A stretch of 64,000 nucleotides of DNA from Sapria himalayana (Eukaryota; Streptophyta; Magnoliopsida; Malpighiales; Rafflesiaceae): contig JAREIK010002645.1 of NCBI GenBank assembly GCA_029783825.1, forward strand, positions 930,001-994,000, given 5' to 3'. A model generated the notes under the pieces. It had not been told where the DNA came from and ran no database searches. It saw nothing but the letters and a program-made list of their open reading frames with translations. This document shows, in pieces, positions 36,640 through 48,400 of the stretch. Every line of letters begins with the position of its first letter. Positions within the stretch are counted from its first letter, which is position 1. The position numbers and the translations under genes were made by a program.

Positions 36640-37590
36640 AAATAGGAAATCATGTTATTCTCAACAATATGTATTGGAGGTTTAGGTTGTGCATTATGAT
36701 TCCCCATTGGGCGAAGTTACAATTGATGATAATAATGAATTTAATAAATATAATAAATTTAGCAGACAATATTAACATGTCAAAAGAGGTTCTCAATTCT
36801 CATACATAGTGTTTTGCAAGAATTATCTAGAAAAAGTCATATTTTGTTGACAATAACGACTGCATATGATGAAAAGTGAAAATAAAAAAAATCTATAGAA
36901 TGAAATTTGGATTCTAGAAAATATAGATAGAGGATTGTATATGCTAGAAAAATCTATATCAACCCCTTCTAAGGAAGAAGATAGAGTGAAGAAAGAAGAG
37001 CACATACTATCACTTGAATTCATCTGGAAAATGATATCTTACCATTTTACTTTCAATATAAAAAATGAGAAGAGCATAGTAAGGCTTACGAAGGCTCTTG
37101 CTAGTATATATGAAAAACTAATTGATGCTAAAAAAGTGCACATTATGAGGTATTTTTTCAATCTAAAGTTGACAGAAAGCATGTCAGTGACCCAACAACT
37201 CAATGAAGTCGACACAATCACAACCCAATTAAGTTTGTTTGGTATTGAAGTCAATGAAGTGTGTATTGATACTTCTGTGTTCTTTATCAAAACTAAACAT
37301 ATTACAATTATAGTTGTACATAGTTCATCAAGAACTATTAAATTAAAATTTGATGATGTTAATGATCTAATTCTCAACAAGGAGATCCAACAGAGATAGA
37401 CAAGTGAAATATCAACCTCTTTAGAAATATATATAAAGTAAATTGAAAGAAATTCTAACAAGAGAAAACGTCAAAGCAAATCAAAGAACAAGAGGTCTAA
37501 ATCTAAGAATCATTGTAATTATAATAGCTCAAAGACCATTGAGTATTGAAATTATAAAGAGACAAGACACTACAAAAATCAATGCTAGTG
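36640..37590 (+). pseudogene. Copia gag fragment (UBN2 domain and zinc-knuckle remnant)
   Basis: A plus-strand open part at 36,935-37,399 (154 codons) reads like the copia gag UBN2 region: LTKALASIYEKLIDAKKVHIMRYFF, SVTQQLNEVDTITTQLSLFGIEV, then LILNKEIQQR. After stops come Arg/Lys/Ser-rich sequence and a knuckle remnant, YWNYKETRHYKNQC, near 37,545-37,587, with the first Cys pair lost. There is no pol downstream and no LTR, so this is a fragment. It is opposite in strand to the CACTA genes around it. Confidence 0.75.
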
Positions 37591-38749
37591 TTAGTTATTT
37601 TATAGCATGGTAAAATATATCACAAGTATATGAGTTAAACAAGTAATAAAATTAACTCTATGAATCTGGATTATCATTTCATAGATATTGATTATTTGGA
37701 TTAATTATCAAAGTTTCTTCATTATCTAAGCTAACAATAAATAAATAGTTTCTAGTGTTTACTCAAGTAAACAATTCTATGGTTAGCTTACAATAAGTAA
37801 ATAGTCTCAAGTCCATGGGTATACAATTTATAAGTTAATGGCTATAGCGGTGATAAAATATATGAGATCTACTCATCCATATAGGTGGAACTTCTCAAAC
37901 CCATCAAAAAGACATCGGCATCAATTCATGTAGGAAATAATGTATGTCAGAATAGTTGGATATCTTATATTTTTTAATCCAATATTAATCATATTGATAG
38001 TCAATGCTAGGGTATTTATAAGGGAGACTATGCGGCATTTAATTAAACATAGTAATTAAAATATAGTCAAATAATACATGTATTTAAATGTCTTGTAAAT
38101 TAGTATCAGTATATATAAAGCCTATTACATTTTTATTTGAACTAATTGAAAACCGGTCAATAAATATTTATCGACATTAATTTGACATTTATAGATATTA
38201 ATGTGACTATACTTTTTGGGTATTAAATACATTCTTACATTTTTATAAGTGTGTGTGTTTTTCCCTATACATAAAGCCATGTATAAAATATAGTTTGCAG
38301 ATATTAATTTAATTATACTTTTTGGGTAGGCACGGCATTATGGAATAATAGATATTTTCATAATACAAATTTATTATACATATATTTCATAATGATGACT
38401 TACAAATTTCAAATATACATTATTAAAATCCGATCAAAAAGTCAGAATAACTTTATTTGTATAAAATATGTATATAATGTTATATGTATAATACTAATTA
38501 TATCTTAAATACACGACATGTATATTAAATGTTTCATATATAAATTTATGATAGATATATATTGATATATATATATATATATTATTTATTTATTTATTTA
38601 TTTATATTTATATTTATATTAAATTTATGTTGTTATATTTATATATAGTTATGTTTATGTAAACAATTTTTATAGTTATAGATATAATGAAATACACTTA
38701 TATATATGTGTTATATACACACTACTCAACACAAAACACCCATTTTGTG
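37591..38749. other. AT-rich interior of the inner CACTA, no gene seen
   Basis: Short tracts of (TA)n and (TTTA)n near 38,563-38,625. No TNPD domain was found here, although this is where it would be expected upstream of TNPA. Confidence 0.4.
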
Positions 38750-39735
38750 TTTATACGATTTAGTTTATATAAGCAATCCAAGTATAATTAAATTAACAGA
38801 ATATGTATTTAAAAAAATATTATTAAATTAAGTTTTATAAGCATACCTACTGCCCAACACAACACAAATGCATTAGGTATGCATCACAAAAGTATAATTA
38901 AATTAATGTATATGATTAAAGAAGAAGAATTTCGGAAAAAAAATTAACAGAATCAACACTGATTAAGATACTCAATGAAGAATTAGGGTAGAAAACGTAC
39001 CTCGAATCAATAACAAATTATCATTTAATTCGAATATATTTATGTTACATCGGTGACGAAAGAATGATGGAGGACTACGTAGGAGTTGCTTCGCTTATTC
39101 TTCGAAAATATTGAGAGAAAGATGGAGGACTTAGTCTCGACAAAATAAACATTAAATAACAAATATTATATATTTCCAAAATATTATTATTTTTAATTAT
39201 AAAAACATTAAATAAATAATATAATATATATATATATAATAAAAATGACTCATTTATTTTTTTTACTATCAAAATTTTTTCAACTAAATTAATGTGCATG
39301 TAGCAAGGTACAAATTAAAAATATACACCTTATTATTTTTTATTATAATATTAATTAAACAATAAATATATAAATAATTTAAAAAATATATATGTTTAGC
39401 CTTATAAAAAAAATATCAAATAGCTACAAAATTAAAAAACTTCATATAATAAGACATACGTGAAAAGTTGATTTGTCTTCTAAACACTCTCCTAAGAGTT
39501 ATAAAATACTTTAATGTTAAAAAATATATAAAAATTTTTTGTCACTAATACGTTGCTAAATCCATAGCTAAATTCTCCACTTTTCTTGAGTAGAATTTAT
39601 GAAAAATTTTCCGTCGTTATTCCATTTCTAATTTTTATTTCAATGAAAAATCATAAATTCTTTTTTTTCCCTAGCTAATCCATCGCAATTTAGCTAGGGA
39701 TTGATCCCTAGCTAAATCTATATTTTCTTGTAGTG
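38750..39735. repeat. Inner right-end copy of the CACTA element
   Basis: Ends TTTTCTTGTAGTG at 39,735, an inverted CACTA terminus, preceded by CCTAGCTAA words. Its about 1 kb parallels 41,200-41,870 plus 43,020-43,227 (for example 'actatcaaaattttttcaac' and 'aaacttcatataataagaca'). It is followed by AGA, which does not match the left flank AAT, so it is not the partner of the left end at 28,702. Confidence 0.75.
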
Positions 39736-40069
39736 AGAATCTCAATAGTAAAGCACATGTATTACATTTTACATATACTCATCCACAACATCATAAAGTG
39801 AAAGATTGGTAACTAAGAAATCAAGATGATTTATTAAATATACGTCATCATCTTTGTAATAATTAAAACTACTTTGTAGCAAGTAAACTATTTCCTAACA
39901 CACAAAAATATCAAAATTAAGGTTCGATATTAGTATTTAGATTTTCTTGGTTTGTACAAACTTTTATCTAATTGTGGCTTTCAAAAATAAAATTATTTTT
40001 CTGAGGAATACTATAGAATAATTTTTAAATATACTTTATATAAATAATAATTTTTGACTATCAATAATA

Positions 40070-40238
40070 AGGTAGTTCAATTGGTTAAGAGGTGAGTCAG
40101 CTTACCATTGGGACACAGGTTCGATCCACATAGATGCTGAATACACATATTAGAGTATATTTGAAATCACTCCATTCATACAATTAGCATAGAGGTAGTA
40201 TATGTTTTGACCTTGAGATAACTTATTTAAAAAAAAAT
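40070..40238 (+). mobile_element. tRNA-derived SINE
   Basis: Contains a pol III box A (TAGTTCAATTGG, 40,073-40,084) and box B (GGTTCGATCC, 40,118-40,127) at the spacing seen in tRNA-derived SINEs. A tRNA-unrelated body follows, then an A-rich end near 40,230-40,238. It does not fold as a tRNA. Flanking duplications could not be defined in the AT-rich context. Confidence 0.75.
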
Positions 40239-40756
40239 TATTAAAAATATTATATTATTTGAGTTGTTATTGGTTGATTTATATTTAAAACTTGAGAAGT
40301 TTTTAATATATATATATATATATTGTTTGAATTAAACTAATATATTTGAGTTGTTAATAAGTTATTGTTGACTAATTTATTTTAAAAATTTATAAAATTG
40401 ATTTATTTTAGAATTGGTTTTGAAAAATTATTTTCAAAATCTGAATTAATTTTTGTAATAAGTCATACAACTATCAAAGTTTTAAATAAATTATTTGAAA
40501 TAAAAAGAAAAATATTTTTATCAAATTAGGAACTTAATGGCTTCCACATATACATATATAAACCAAGTGTTATATCAAATTGGGGTTCCTAGCACACGAC
40601 AACACATATCATGAGAACATTTCAAAGTAAATTAAGAAACTCTCACTCAATTATTTTCAATTACAAGTGTGAATATTAGCGAGTTTTCTAAAAGTGGGTA
40701 GAATAGTTTACACTTGTTCAATTGAGTATGCTCAGTTTAATTTAATTTGACATGCT

Positions 40757-40930
40757 AAACTATTATTTTATTTATTTTGTTTATTTTGTTTATTTTGTTT
40801 ATTTTGTTTATTTTGTTTATTTTGTTTATTTTGTTTATTTTGTTTATTTTGTTTGTCTCGTTAGTCTAGTTTGTCTAGTTTGTCTCGTTTGTCTCGTTTG
40901 TCTCGTTTATTTTATTTATTTTTTATTTTA
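40757..40930 (+). repeat. 9-bp minisatellite (TTTATTTTG)n
   Basis: About ten copies of TTTATTTTG, then variants TTTGTCTCG and TTTGTCTAG in the same 9-base phase, then TTTATTTTA. The 9-base period creates an open frame repeating Phe-Val-Tyr, which is not a gene. Confidence 0.95.
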
Positions 40931-41199
40931 TTAATTTTATTTATTTTATTTATTTATTGTATTCAATCATTACTAATTTTTGAATGCATACCTAAGTATG
41001 TATAAAATAAACATGCATGTTGATATATAATGTTTTTGCATATATCAAGACGGCATACTTAAGTATATATACTAGTTATGTATAAAATATACATGCATAT
41101 TGATGTATACTATTTTTGTAGATATCCAGTCAGCAAACCTAAGTATATATATTGTTTATATATTGTTTTTGTATACGGGCACCATCAAAATCCACACAA

Positions 41200-42599
41200 T
41201 GTCAACGCATCATATCACAAATGCATGAAGCATTGGTACGAATAAGTTTATATATGAAATCCAAGCATACCATGGTACTTAAAGAAGAAAATTGAAAAAA
41301 AAAAGAATAAAAATGCTTACTCTTTGATTAAGCAATCCGAAGATAATCAATGAAGAATATATGTATAAGCGTACATCAAATCATTAACAAAATAAAACTT
41401 AAACCTCGAATTGATTAAGTTGAATCAGCATTGAGAGATAGAGAAATGCGGAGGACATCGGTTACGTGTTAGAGATGCGTCGAGTCGAGAGAGAGAATGT
41501 AAATTTTAAAAAAATATTTATATTTTTAATTATTAAAACATTAAATAAATAATATATATATATAATACAAAAATACTCATTAATTTTATTTACTATCAAA
41601 ATTTTTTCAACAAAATTAATATGCGTGTAGCAAGATACAAATGAAAAATAATTACCTTCCAATTTATTATTATTATATTCATTAAACAATAAATATATAA
41701 ACAATAAAAAAATATGTTTTGCATAAAAAAATATCAAATAAGTACGAAATTAACAAACTTCATATAATAAGACATGAATGAAAATATGATTTGTCTTTTA
41801 GCCACTCGCCTAAAAGTTATAAAATACTCTTAATGTTAAAAAATCTATAAAAATTTTTATTTTATGGTTATAAATTTTTAAAATTCATATATAGTTTTAC
41901 AAAGATAATATGAAATAATTTTAGACGCATAAAATTTCAAATTATTTGATATAATTAATAATTTATAAAATTCAAAAAATTACTTAAAGTGAAAAGATAC
42001 TTTAAAAATAATAATATTTATTATTTTAATAAAAACTTAATGTTAAAAACTAATTGTAAAAATATTACTCAATTGTTTAATTTTTATAAATTTTAATAGG
42101 ATTAAAAATCTATATATTTATTTATAATTAATATTTTATTTTCATTTTAACTTTATTGAAAAACTTATATTTTTATTATATTTCAAGATTTTCAAATTTT
42201 GTATTATTTATTTTTTTTAAAGTTTTTCATAATCATAAAATTTTTTAAATTATTGAAATTTTAATGTATGTTTAATTTTTAAATTATCGAAAAAATTATT
42301 ATACTTATTGAATTAATTATTTAATATTACTTTAATTTAAATTATTTAGTTTCTTTAATAAAAATTTTAGAAATTTTTGTTTGTATAATTTTTTTAAAAA
42401 TTAATACATCATAAAAATAGTTATTTTTTTTGTATTTTTATATATTCTAAATTAATTATTTATAATATCATTTTTTTATTTTACGAGGAGAATCTATGTT
42501 TCAAGGATTGCTCATCTATAGACCAATAACATAAATTAATAAACAAAATTAAATAAAATATTAGAACAAATAAAAAATAAAAAAAATTATATAATTAAA
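41200..42599. repeat. Outer right-end copy: internal part plus AT-rich insert
   Basis: 41,200-41,870 repeats 38,860-39,540 of the inner right-end copy. 41,870-42,590 has no counterpart there and is very AT-rich, with no coding motif. Confidence 0.65.
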
Positions 42600-43025
42600 T
42601 ATTCGCTAGAGAAATACCATCGCTAAATCCTTAGCTAAATTATGGATTTTATAAGCTAGAGAAAATTCGTCTTTATATTACGGATTTTATTAGCTCGAGA
42701 AAATTCGTCGCTAAATTATAAATTTTATTAGCTCGGGAAATTCCGTCCCTAAATCCGTCACAAATCTATAGCTAAACTACAAATTTTATTAGCAAGGAAA
42801 AGTCCGTCACTAAATCCATCACTAAATCATGGATTTTATTAGCAAAGGAAAATCCGTTGCTAAATCCATTGCTAAATCCGTCACTAAATCATGGATTTTA
42901 TTAGCAATAGAAAATTTGTCGTTAATTCCATCGCTAAATCATAAATTTTATTAGCTATGGAAAATCTATCGCTAAATCCGTCGCTAAATCATGAATTTTA
43001 TTAGCAGGAGAAAATCTGTCGTGAA
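42600..43025 (+). repeat. Right subterminal tandem array of the inner CACTA
   Basis: About seven imperfect units of roughly 55-60 bp. Each has one to three TCCGTCGCTAAAT-type words and ATGAATTTTATTAGC, then a purine-rich GGAAAA spacer. This is the inverted partner of the TTAGCGACGG words at the left end and is probably the TNPA-binding array. Confidence 0.85.
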
Positions 43026-43227
43026 AATCTTCACTTTTTTTTGAGCGGAATTATAAAAATTTTTCATCGCTAAATCTCCCGTAGCGGAATTGTCGAAAAA
43101 TTTTCCCTCACTAATCAGTTGCTTTTTTTTTCAAAAAAAAAATCATAAATCCATTGCTATTCCCTAGCTAATCCCTTACAATTTAGCTAGGATGTATCCC
43201 TAGCTAAATTGATATTTTTTTGTAGTG
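43026..43227 (-). repeat. Outer right terminus of the inner CACTA
   Basis: Ends TTTTTTTGTAGTG at 43,227 and is followed by AATTATCAAT, the exact repeat of the left flank. Similar to 39,536-39,735. Confidence 0.8.
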
Positions 43228-44621
43228 AATTATCAATGGACAAACACACATCAAACAAGCACACATCACTATTATTGTGTGGTGTGTGTGTATTACAAGT
43301 ATACAAAATAATTGTCATTGTATTCATTAAAAAATAATATATTTATATGCAACTTTTTACATGCTCAAGTATGTATATACATTTAAATTCAAATACAATA
43401 TAAGTATATATACATACATGTGATGCAATATATGTATATGTTGCCTCACAAGCATGCTAACATTTACTTTTATATATATATATAAACTACATATATATAA
43501 ACATGTAGTAAATGATAAAAACTAACATCAATTCTTATCAGTAATATGTCAATAAAGTATATAAACAAAGAGATACATATCATATATAATTATTAAAATT
43601 TTCCAAAAAGTAATATTGTATCTTCAAAAATAAAAGCATATTTTAATTTTGATTATAATGATTATAACTTATAATCATATTAATAAACTTACGTTTAGTA
43701 TGTCACAGGCAAATGATATTAATTTACACACACAACATTATCAGGTTTATACATTTGGAGAGATAAATTTTAATTTTGTTTGGAGGTTCATATCTGTATA
43801 ATGTATGACATTAATAATCTTTGTTTACTCATGTAATATATATATGATTTTTTCAATGTCATCAAAAATAATGATATCATTAATCCATAAATAAGATGAC
43901 ACAATTTGCTAATTAATTTTCCTTTTGATTCAAATGACGCCAATTATGTTTCTAATGATTTTTAAATGAATGAGATACAAAAAAAGACATTATCTATCAT
44001 GAATTTCTTGGAAACATTTTCAACTTATGTAGGATTGATTGTAGATGACATAAAAAAAGTATTTTTTGTTTTTCAAGATATTTCATATGAGATGTATTGA
44101 TTATGATAATTGGATAAAAAAATCTATTAGAATATATCATAAACTTGTAAAATATTAATATTGAGGTGTATTTCACATTTAAAAAAGAAATAAATATATA
44201 AACAAAACACTATATGTAGTTGAGTTTAATTTTTTTGTCAAATAATTGATGTCATTACCTATTGTAAATTATGTCTATTTTAGTTATATTTTGTTAGACT
44301 TCATACAATTGTATTTTTACAAATGACGTGAAGTTCGTCAACCATAATTCATGCAAATGTATTTCCACAAATCACATATATTTTGTCAAAATAACATGAT
44401 ATAAATTATTCTGGTTATATATATCACATGTGAATATTTCAGGAATTTGAAAGGAGAACAAACATACCTAAAAACAAGAGGGACATATATGTGCATGTGC
44501 ATATTTCTGGTTATATAAATATGCAAACAAAATATATCAATTCTTCTTTAGCATTTTAAATTTTATAGTTATATGAATTATGAGGGAGAACAAATAAGAG
44601 GAATTTTAAAGGAGAACAAAC
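43228..44621. other. AT-rich flank, probably old CACTA interior
   Basis: No gene recognised. A local duplication is visible: 'aggaattt(g/t)aaaggagaac' occurs at 44,440 and 44,600, and the words after each copy are alike. The copia element inserted in the second copy. Confidence 0.4.
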
Positions 44622-45360
44622 TGTTGGGTCCGGCCCATCTTCGGGCCAAATTAATAAAATAATAAAACAAAAAAAAAAACGCAGCGAACAAATGCATCTT
44701 CGCTGTCGGTGAGTTTTATTTGATTTTTCTTCGGCATTCGTTCGTTTTTTCTTCTCTCTCGTTCAAGACAGCGCAACGCAAACGCGATTATCGTCGGTTG
44801 TTCATTTCAATTTTACTGGCATCCGCTGGTTGTGACCAAGAGAGTGGACTCCGAGAACTCGAGCTTATATATAAAGCTTCACGCCTTTCTCTTCTGGTAT
44901 GCACTGAATTGCAATCTCTGCCACTGAATTCATCATCTTCCCGACACCAATTTTTCTTCAAATTCCAGAAGCATGAGATACGAATGCGCATCAGATTTTT
45001 CCCAACAGAATCTTGATCCGAACACATAGCTTGTACACCGGTAGCTATGGACACTAGCATTGAGCTTTTGAATTACAGTCAAGTATCTCTTTGCTAATAA
45101 TCTGTTTGTGTCTAGTATATTCCTTGTTCTTCTGTCATATTATGTGAGTCATCAGAATGTTTTTCTGATTATGTCATTAGGATGTATATTGTTTTTCTGC
45201 CATTAGTCTTCTGCTATGTTAAGTTAGTCATATGAATGTTGTTTTCACTCTATGCTGGTTTTCTTATCTTGTGTGCTCTTGGTTCTTGATCTTTCAGTGT
45301 GGTCTTAGTGTCTCTCTATCTCTTGTGTTCTCTCTTCTTCCTATTTATATTTGCCCTACA
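44622..45360 (+). repeat. 5' LTR of the young copia
   Basis: Starts TGTTGGGTCC and ends GCCCTACA. A GGCCCATCTTCGGGCC imperfect palindrome lies near its start. Open frames inside it (44,720-45,016 plus; 44,788-45,060 minus) recur in the other LTR only because the LTRs are duplicates. Confidence 0.97.
44866..44875 (+). promoter_or_regulatory. TATA box in the 5' LTR
   Basis: TATATATAAA, about 245 bp into the LTR and the best promoter candidate for the element's transcript. An identical copy lies at 49,646-49,655 and could drive transcription outward into the right flank. Confidence 0.6.
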
Positions 45361-45363
45361 AAT

Positions 45364-45374
45364 TGGTATCAGAG
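45364..45374 (+). other. Primer binding site (initiator tRNA-Met type)
   Basis: TGGTATCAGAG, three bases after the LTR end, the standard plant copia primer site for minus-strand DNA synthesis. Confidence 0.95.
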
Positions 45375-45405
45375 GGTTGTTCGATCCGTGTGCCTTGTTT
45401 AAGTC

Positions 45406-48400
45406 ATGGAGAGTAACACAAGCCGGATGGTTACTTTAAACGGGTCCAATTACCATGTTTGGAAGGGGAAGATGGAAGATCTCCTGTATGTGAAAGATTA
45501 TTATTTACCAGTGTTTGCCAAAGAGAAGCCATCGGGTAAAACCGATGAAGAGTGGGAGCTTTGTCATCGTCAGGTATGCGGCTACATCAGGCAATGGGTA
45601 GATGATAACGTGCTCAACCACGTTAGTGAATAAAAGCATGCGCGGACCTTGTGGAACAAACTCGAGGAGTTGTACGCACGGAAGACTGGCAACAACAAGC
45701 TATTTTTGATCAAGCAAATGATGGCCTTAAAGTATCAAGATGGAAAAGCCATGTCAGACCACTTGAACACATTCCAGGGAATTATCAATCAGCTGGCTGG
45801 AATGAACATCAAGTTTGATGATGAAATACAAGGGCTGTGGCTTCTCGGTACGTTACCAGACTCGTGGGAGACGTTCAGGACGTCTTTGTCTAACTCATCT
45901 ACAAACGGCGTTTGTTCTATGGACTTGGTGAAAAGCGGTGTCCTAAACGAAGAGATGAGAAGAAAATCACAGGGTTCTTCTTCGTATTTGGATGTCCTAT
46001 TTGCTGAAAAGCGGGGGAGAAGTCAGAGTAGGGGTCCGAATAATAGAAACCGAAGTAAAAGCAAGTCGGGAAAGCATGCCAACTTCGAATGTTATCATTG
46101 TGGCAAAAAGGGACACATCAAGAGGTTTTGTAGAAAATTCCTAAGAGAGAATTCGAATGCCAGAGGAAAGGATAAGAAGACCGAAGAGGGTGCAAATAGT
46201 GAGAAGGTAGCTACAGCCATCGACGATTTTCTTATTTTATATGACGGCGATGTCGTCAATCTCGCTTGTCAAGAGACAAGTTGGGTGATCGATAGTGGTG
46301 CCTCGATACATGCTACATCGCGGATGGATTTCTTTGCATCTTACACTTCCGGTGACTTTGGAAGTGTTAGGATGGGTAACGATGGTATTGCTAAGGCCAT
46401 TGGTATGGGAGACATGCACTTAGAGACCGACAATGGCAACACCTTGATTCTGAAGGGTGTGAAGCATATTCCCGATGTCCGCATGAATTTGATCTCCACA
46501 GGCAAGCTCGATGACGAAGGGTTTTGCAGCACCTTTCATAATGGAAAATGGAAGCTCACCAAAGGTTCCCTGATCGTGGCGAGGGGACAAAAATGTTCTT
46601 CATTGTATGTGACGCAAGCAAAGATTGCAAATTCCATGGTGAATACGGTTGATGGTGATGATATCATGGAGCTTTGGCACAACCGGCTCGGACACATGAG
46701 CGAGAAGGGTTTGATGATGTTGGCCAAGAAGAATCTTCTCTCAGGTATTAAAAAGGGTCTTCTAAAACGGTGTGTTCACTGTTTAGCAGGTAAACAAACA
46801 CGTGTTGCTTTCAATAAAACTTGTCATTTACGGAAGCCCGGTGTACTCGATCTGGTACACTCTGATGTGTGTGGTCCTATGAAGACGAGAACACTTGGTG
46901 GAGCTTCGTATTTTGTAACTTTTATCGATGATCACTCCAGGAAGACTTGGGCATATACACTGAAGTCCAAGGATCAAGTGTTGGATATCTTCAAGCAGTT
47001 TCATGCTCTTGTAGAAAGACAAACTGGCGCAAAGCTGAAGAGTATTCGGACAGATAACGGAGGTGAGTACTGTGGTCCTTTTGATGAGTATTGCAGACAA
47101 CAGGGTATTTTGCATCAAAAGACACCTCCGAAGACTCCTCAGTTGAATGGCTTAGCTGAGAGGATGAACAGGACACTTGTGGAAAGGGTAAGATGTTTAC
47201 TTTCGCATTCGCAGCTACCGAGATACTTCTGGGGTGAAGCCTTGAGTACGGTGGTACATGTTTTGAATCTCACGCCGTGTGTTCCATTGGGTTTTGAGGT
47301 TCCAGACAGGATGTGGTCAGGTAAGGAAATCTCTTATGATCATCTTCGTGTCTTTGGGTGCAAGGCGTTTGTCCATATTTCGAAAGATGAGTGGTCTAAG
47401 CTCAATGCGAAGTCAAGACCGTGCGTGTTCCTCGGTTATGGTCTTGATGAGTTTGGTTACAGGTTCTATGACCCGGTGATGAATAAACTTATTAGAAGCC
47501 GAGATGCAGTGTTTGTAGAAGACCAGGGCATTAAAGACATCAACAAGGCAGAGATGACAGAGAGGTACAGTGATGATTTAATTGATTTAGATCCAGTTCC
47601 TGCACATGCAACGCATACTGATCACGGGGGAGTGGTGCCGGATTATACCGATGGCACCACCGATGATGAAACTCTTGCTGTTGGTGATTCCGAGCCGACT
47701 GAACAAGTCAAGGAAGAGGTTCAAGAGCAGCCAGTTGAACCTCAGTTGAGAAGATCTACTAGAGACCGGCATCCGTCTACAAGATACACTCAGGATGAAT
47801 ATGTGATGCTCACGGATGCAGGAGAGCCAGAAACTTACCAACAGGCAATTTCTGCTGATAACAAGAAGGAGTGGTTGAAAGCTATGGATGAAGAGATGCA
47901 ATCTCTCCACGAGAACCACACTTATGACTTGGTGAAGTTACCACAAGGCAAGAAGGCTCTCAAGAACAGATGGACTTACAGATTAAAGACCGAAAATGCT
48001 AGCTCACAGCCAAGGTACAAGGCGCGATTGGTTGTGAAGGGGTTTGGTCAAAAGCAAGGTATCGACTTTGAAGAAATATTCTCACCGGTGGTGAAAATGT
48101 CCTCGATCCGAGTTGCTCTTGGTTTAGCAGCGCGCTTAAACCTGGAGATCGAGCAACTTGATGTGAAGACTGCATTTCTTCATGGAGACCTGGAAGAAGA
48201 AATTTACATGGAGCAGCCCGAGGGATTTAAAGTCAGGGGAAAAGAGCACCTTGTGTGCAAATTGAAGAAGAGCCTGTACGGCCTCAAACAAGCTCCAAGG
48301 CAATGGTACAAAAAGTTTGACTCTTTTATGGTAAGTTACGGGTATAGCAGGACGTCGTCAGATCACTGTGTGTTTGTCAAATATTTCAATGATGACTTCA

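Larger units (their letters stand above)
28702..43227 (-). mobile_element. Inner CACTA (En/Spm) element carrying captured sequences
   Basis: The left end CACTATAAGAAAAATC and the inverted right end CACTACAAAAAAATATC are imperfect terminal repeats. Both run on to TAGGGATA...TCC(C)TAGCTA words. The flanks repeat AAT (10-mer AATTATCAAT). Subterminal regions at both ends are packed with TAGCGACGGA / TCCGTCGCTAAAT and CCTAGCTAAAT words, the kind of array TNPA binds. Inside are a TNPA-like gene (minus), three copies of a 1.1-kb block, an ARF retrocopy, a copia gag fragment, a SINE and a second right-end copy. No TNPD is seen, so movement would need help from another element. Confidence 0.75.

Noticed and set aside
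28702..39735. Pairing the left CACTA end at 28,702 with the right end at 39,735
   Set aside because: The flanks are AAT and AGA. The outer end at 43,227 has an exact flanking repeat.
40752..40934. Frame repeating Phe-Val-Tyr, which looks like a membrane peptide
   Set aside because: It is the 9-bp minisatellite in translation.
42600..43025. Regularly spaced repeats resembling a CRISPR array
   Set aside because: Units vary, spacers are not unique, and the array is a CACTA subterminal region in a plant genome.
44720..45060. Conserved 90-98-codon frames in both LTRs
   Set aside because: Their conservation is due to LTR duplication. They have no known motif and lie where LTR promoter sequence is expected.
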